Of a DNA stretch of 33,028 nt, positions 31,196 through 33,028 are shown one piece after another. The stretch spans positions 2,095,461-2,128,488 of the forward strand of contig NMRA01000007.1 in assembly GCA_002633005.1 (NCBI GenBank). Direction: 5' to 3'. Made by a program: the position numbers and the translations under genes. This stretch comes from Phoronis australis (Eukaryota; Phoronida; Phoronidae). Numbering within the stretch: the stretch's first letter is position 1; the number at the start of each line of letters is the position of its first letter. A model generated the notes under the pieces. That model did not search any database, was not told the DNA's origin, and saw only the letters and a program-made list of their open reading frames with translations.

Positions 31196-33028
31196 CTGAT
31201 GACATAAGAGAAATGAGGAAAACATCAGCGTCCTGAATTCAATCTCTGAACTCAAATTCAGGCTCCAAGATCAATTTACTTTTGGTATTTTTTGAGTTAT
31301 GGACAACACTATGTCAACCAAGTGAATTTAATAAATTTTCACATTTTTTCAAAAACGATAAGTAGCACAAAGGAAATACTTCACTATTTTTAAGATCTGT
31401 ACGTTAGCTACCATCAGACAATGCCTGCATTCTGAATTAACCGCATGTGCCTATTCACCTATTTCACGAAAGCGCCATCTTCCCGCGCCATCTTTAAATA
31501 CTGATCGAAAACGAGGCACACTGATAAAACCTCGTGAGCGGTCATCAGCTGGCCTTGATGGTGTACTGTGCAGTGCCTTAACGTACCAATTCCAACTCGT
31601 CGGTATCCTTCCCACTCGCCCAGTAGCCAATGCGAGTAAAAATGGTGCTGGGCGAGTAGAAGTTGACTTGCCGGTCGCCCAGGTGGCGAGCGAATTTCAA
31701 AGAGCATATCATTTCCCAGATGAACATGAATAATTTTCCTCCTCCTTGTGCTGTTTTTATCATGAATTTAAGGTTCAGTTTGGTCATCGTGTCGATGCTC
31801 CGGCAGTAAAAAAACATCGGCGCAGTGCGACCCTACCGATTCAGTACATGTCACCCGTTACGCGATTCGTAAAAAAATCACAGTGTGTGGTCGTTGTGCA
31901 CAAAGAAGTTATGGACTAGTCCGGGCCGAAACGAAGAAAAGGGGAGAAAGGTGAAAGACCGGTCCATGTGCTCATAGCAAATGAAATACCATATTTCTTG
32001 GAACTGATTCCTTTTTGTAATGTACAATGTCATTTTAGCCAAAATTATTTTATAACATAAGCGCCCATGCCCCCGAAAGCGTCCCCACTCGTTTCCAGAC
32101 TTCGCTAAAATAAGAGCCCAGTCCATGAATGCGTATATGTGCGAAAAATGTCTTACCTCACAGTTCTAAAATTCTCCAGTAATGTATTCAATTTATCAAT
32201 AACATCCGACAGTCCTGAAAAATCATTGTGCGCGGAATTTCTAGTAGACCACGAGCCTCGCCCCTGGTATTTAGCTGTGGCTGTACACTTCAAACCATTC
32301 CGCAGTGCTTCAAAAAGATTCGCTGATCTTGCGAGAAGATGTCACACTATATGGTCTTGCCCTTCGAACAGACGCAGTGTACTGGTCAACGGGATTGGTA
32401 TTTTATCTTTCCCGTACAGATTTTTTCCCACAACAGGAATCCAGATTGCTTTGTACACGTAAAATTATAAAAACCGCGAATCGAAACTTGGCCTAGAAGC
32501 GCGCGCTAGGGCCTACATGTGGGCCTGCTCAATGAGATAAATATAACTACATATACAGCTCATTGGGCCTGCTACTCTGGCAAATGAACACTGATGACAC
32601 GCACGCGCTCGCTCACTCGGTGCACACCTGTTGACTCACTTCAATACAAACGTCACATGACAACAACATATGTGTTCGTTCAGATTTTTCTCGTGCGGCC
32701 GGGTGCGATCTAGCGCAGATTTTGACTTAATCTGCGGTGGGCCCGGCTCCGAGTCCACAGGAACTTTTAAGTTCTTAAAAGAATCTCAGGAAAGGCTATT
32801 TGGAAAACTTAAGGAGGATTTGAGGTAATTTGAATCGAAACTATTTTTACTCAAGAATTCAAGTTGTCCCGATCGACGATCGCGAAGCAGCGACTGACGC
32901 ATCAGTCGGCAAGTTTTCGCCGTGGGATTTCAGCACATTTTTTTTAAAAGATTAACAACAGAGTTTGGTAGCAATGCACCACAGTTTTGTAGAAAGTCTG
33001 AGATAGGTTACACATACGTCACAGCGGA
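31196..33028 (-). other. CEBPZ upstream region, first exon(s) unresolved
   Basis: Should hold the missing CEBPZ 5' exon(s) or the intron leading to them. I found no segment resembling the acidic CEBPZ N-terminus. CpG-rich patches at about 32480-32520, 32690-32760 and 32860-32930, and cgtcacatgac near 32650, look promoter-like. Open - strand segments with splice signals are discussed in the findings. Confidence 0.5.
32520..32573. repeat. Palindromic core flanked by 10-bp direct repeats
   Basis: tgggcctgct occurs at 32520-32529 and 32564-32573. Between them lies a short segment that starts caatgag and ends ctcattg (inverted). The layout resembles a tiny inverted-repeat insertion with a target-site duplication. 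Confidence 0.5.

Noticed and set aside
32139-32496. Small + strand genes near the right end
   Set aside because: No domain recognised. They mirror the - strand open segment at 32157-32341, and neither strand can be called without RNA evidence.

Overview
This is ordinary animal (metazoan) nuclear DNA. Its genes are split by many GT-AG introns, its intergenic and intron sequence is AT-rich, and it carries many short inverted-repeat elements and minisatellites. The protein matches (to vertebrate families, recalled from memory) and the repeats suggest a bilaterian invertebrate, perhaps a deuterostome. That placement is an inference, and the species cannot be named from the sequence. One ambiguous base (N at 11369) points to a draft assembly.

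Two conserved genes lie tail to tail. On the + strand, 943-8609, is a complete seven-exon gene for DRAP1 (NC2-alpha), the histone-fold subunit of the NC2 repressor that acts on TBP at core promoters. Its joined reading frame is 507 codons, far longer than the roughly 205-residue human protein. The extra length comes from one large Pro/Ser-rich exon that carries a CtBP-type PLDLS motif, while the conserved acidic ...NYDS C-terminus sits on a small last exon. A perfect NRF-1 site lies about 90 bases upstream of the ATG, and a poly(A) signal lies at 10110.

On the - strand, 31195 down to 12266, are 22 exons of CEBPZ (Noc1/Mak21 family, 60S ribosome assembly). They join in frame for 916 codons to a stop. 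The acidic N-terminal part that precedes this in human (about 160 residues) was not found, so the 5' end is open.

Region by region: 1-942 is the DRAP1 5' flank with a CGCG-box array; 943-8609 is DRAP1, with foldback elements in introns 1 and 6; 8610 to about 10135 is its 3' UTR; 10136-12265 is intergenic and 3' flank, with a 374-bp inverted-repeat element and a 149-bp duplication next to the N; 12266-31195 is CEBPZ, with a tRNA-like SINE, several minisatellites and one intron whose splice acceptor is repeated four times; 31196-33028 is the 5' flank, with unexplained open reading segments.

The two products act in different processes: Pol II core-promoter repression and ribosome assembly. I see no sign of an operon, and no viral, phage or defence system. 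The most interesting points are structural: a minisatellite that appears to have grown inside a transposable element, a quadruplicated splice acceptor, and a DRAP1 protein with AT-hook and CtBP motifs.
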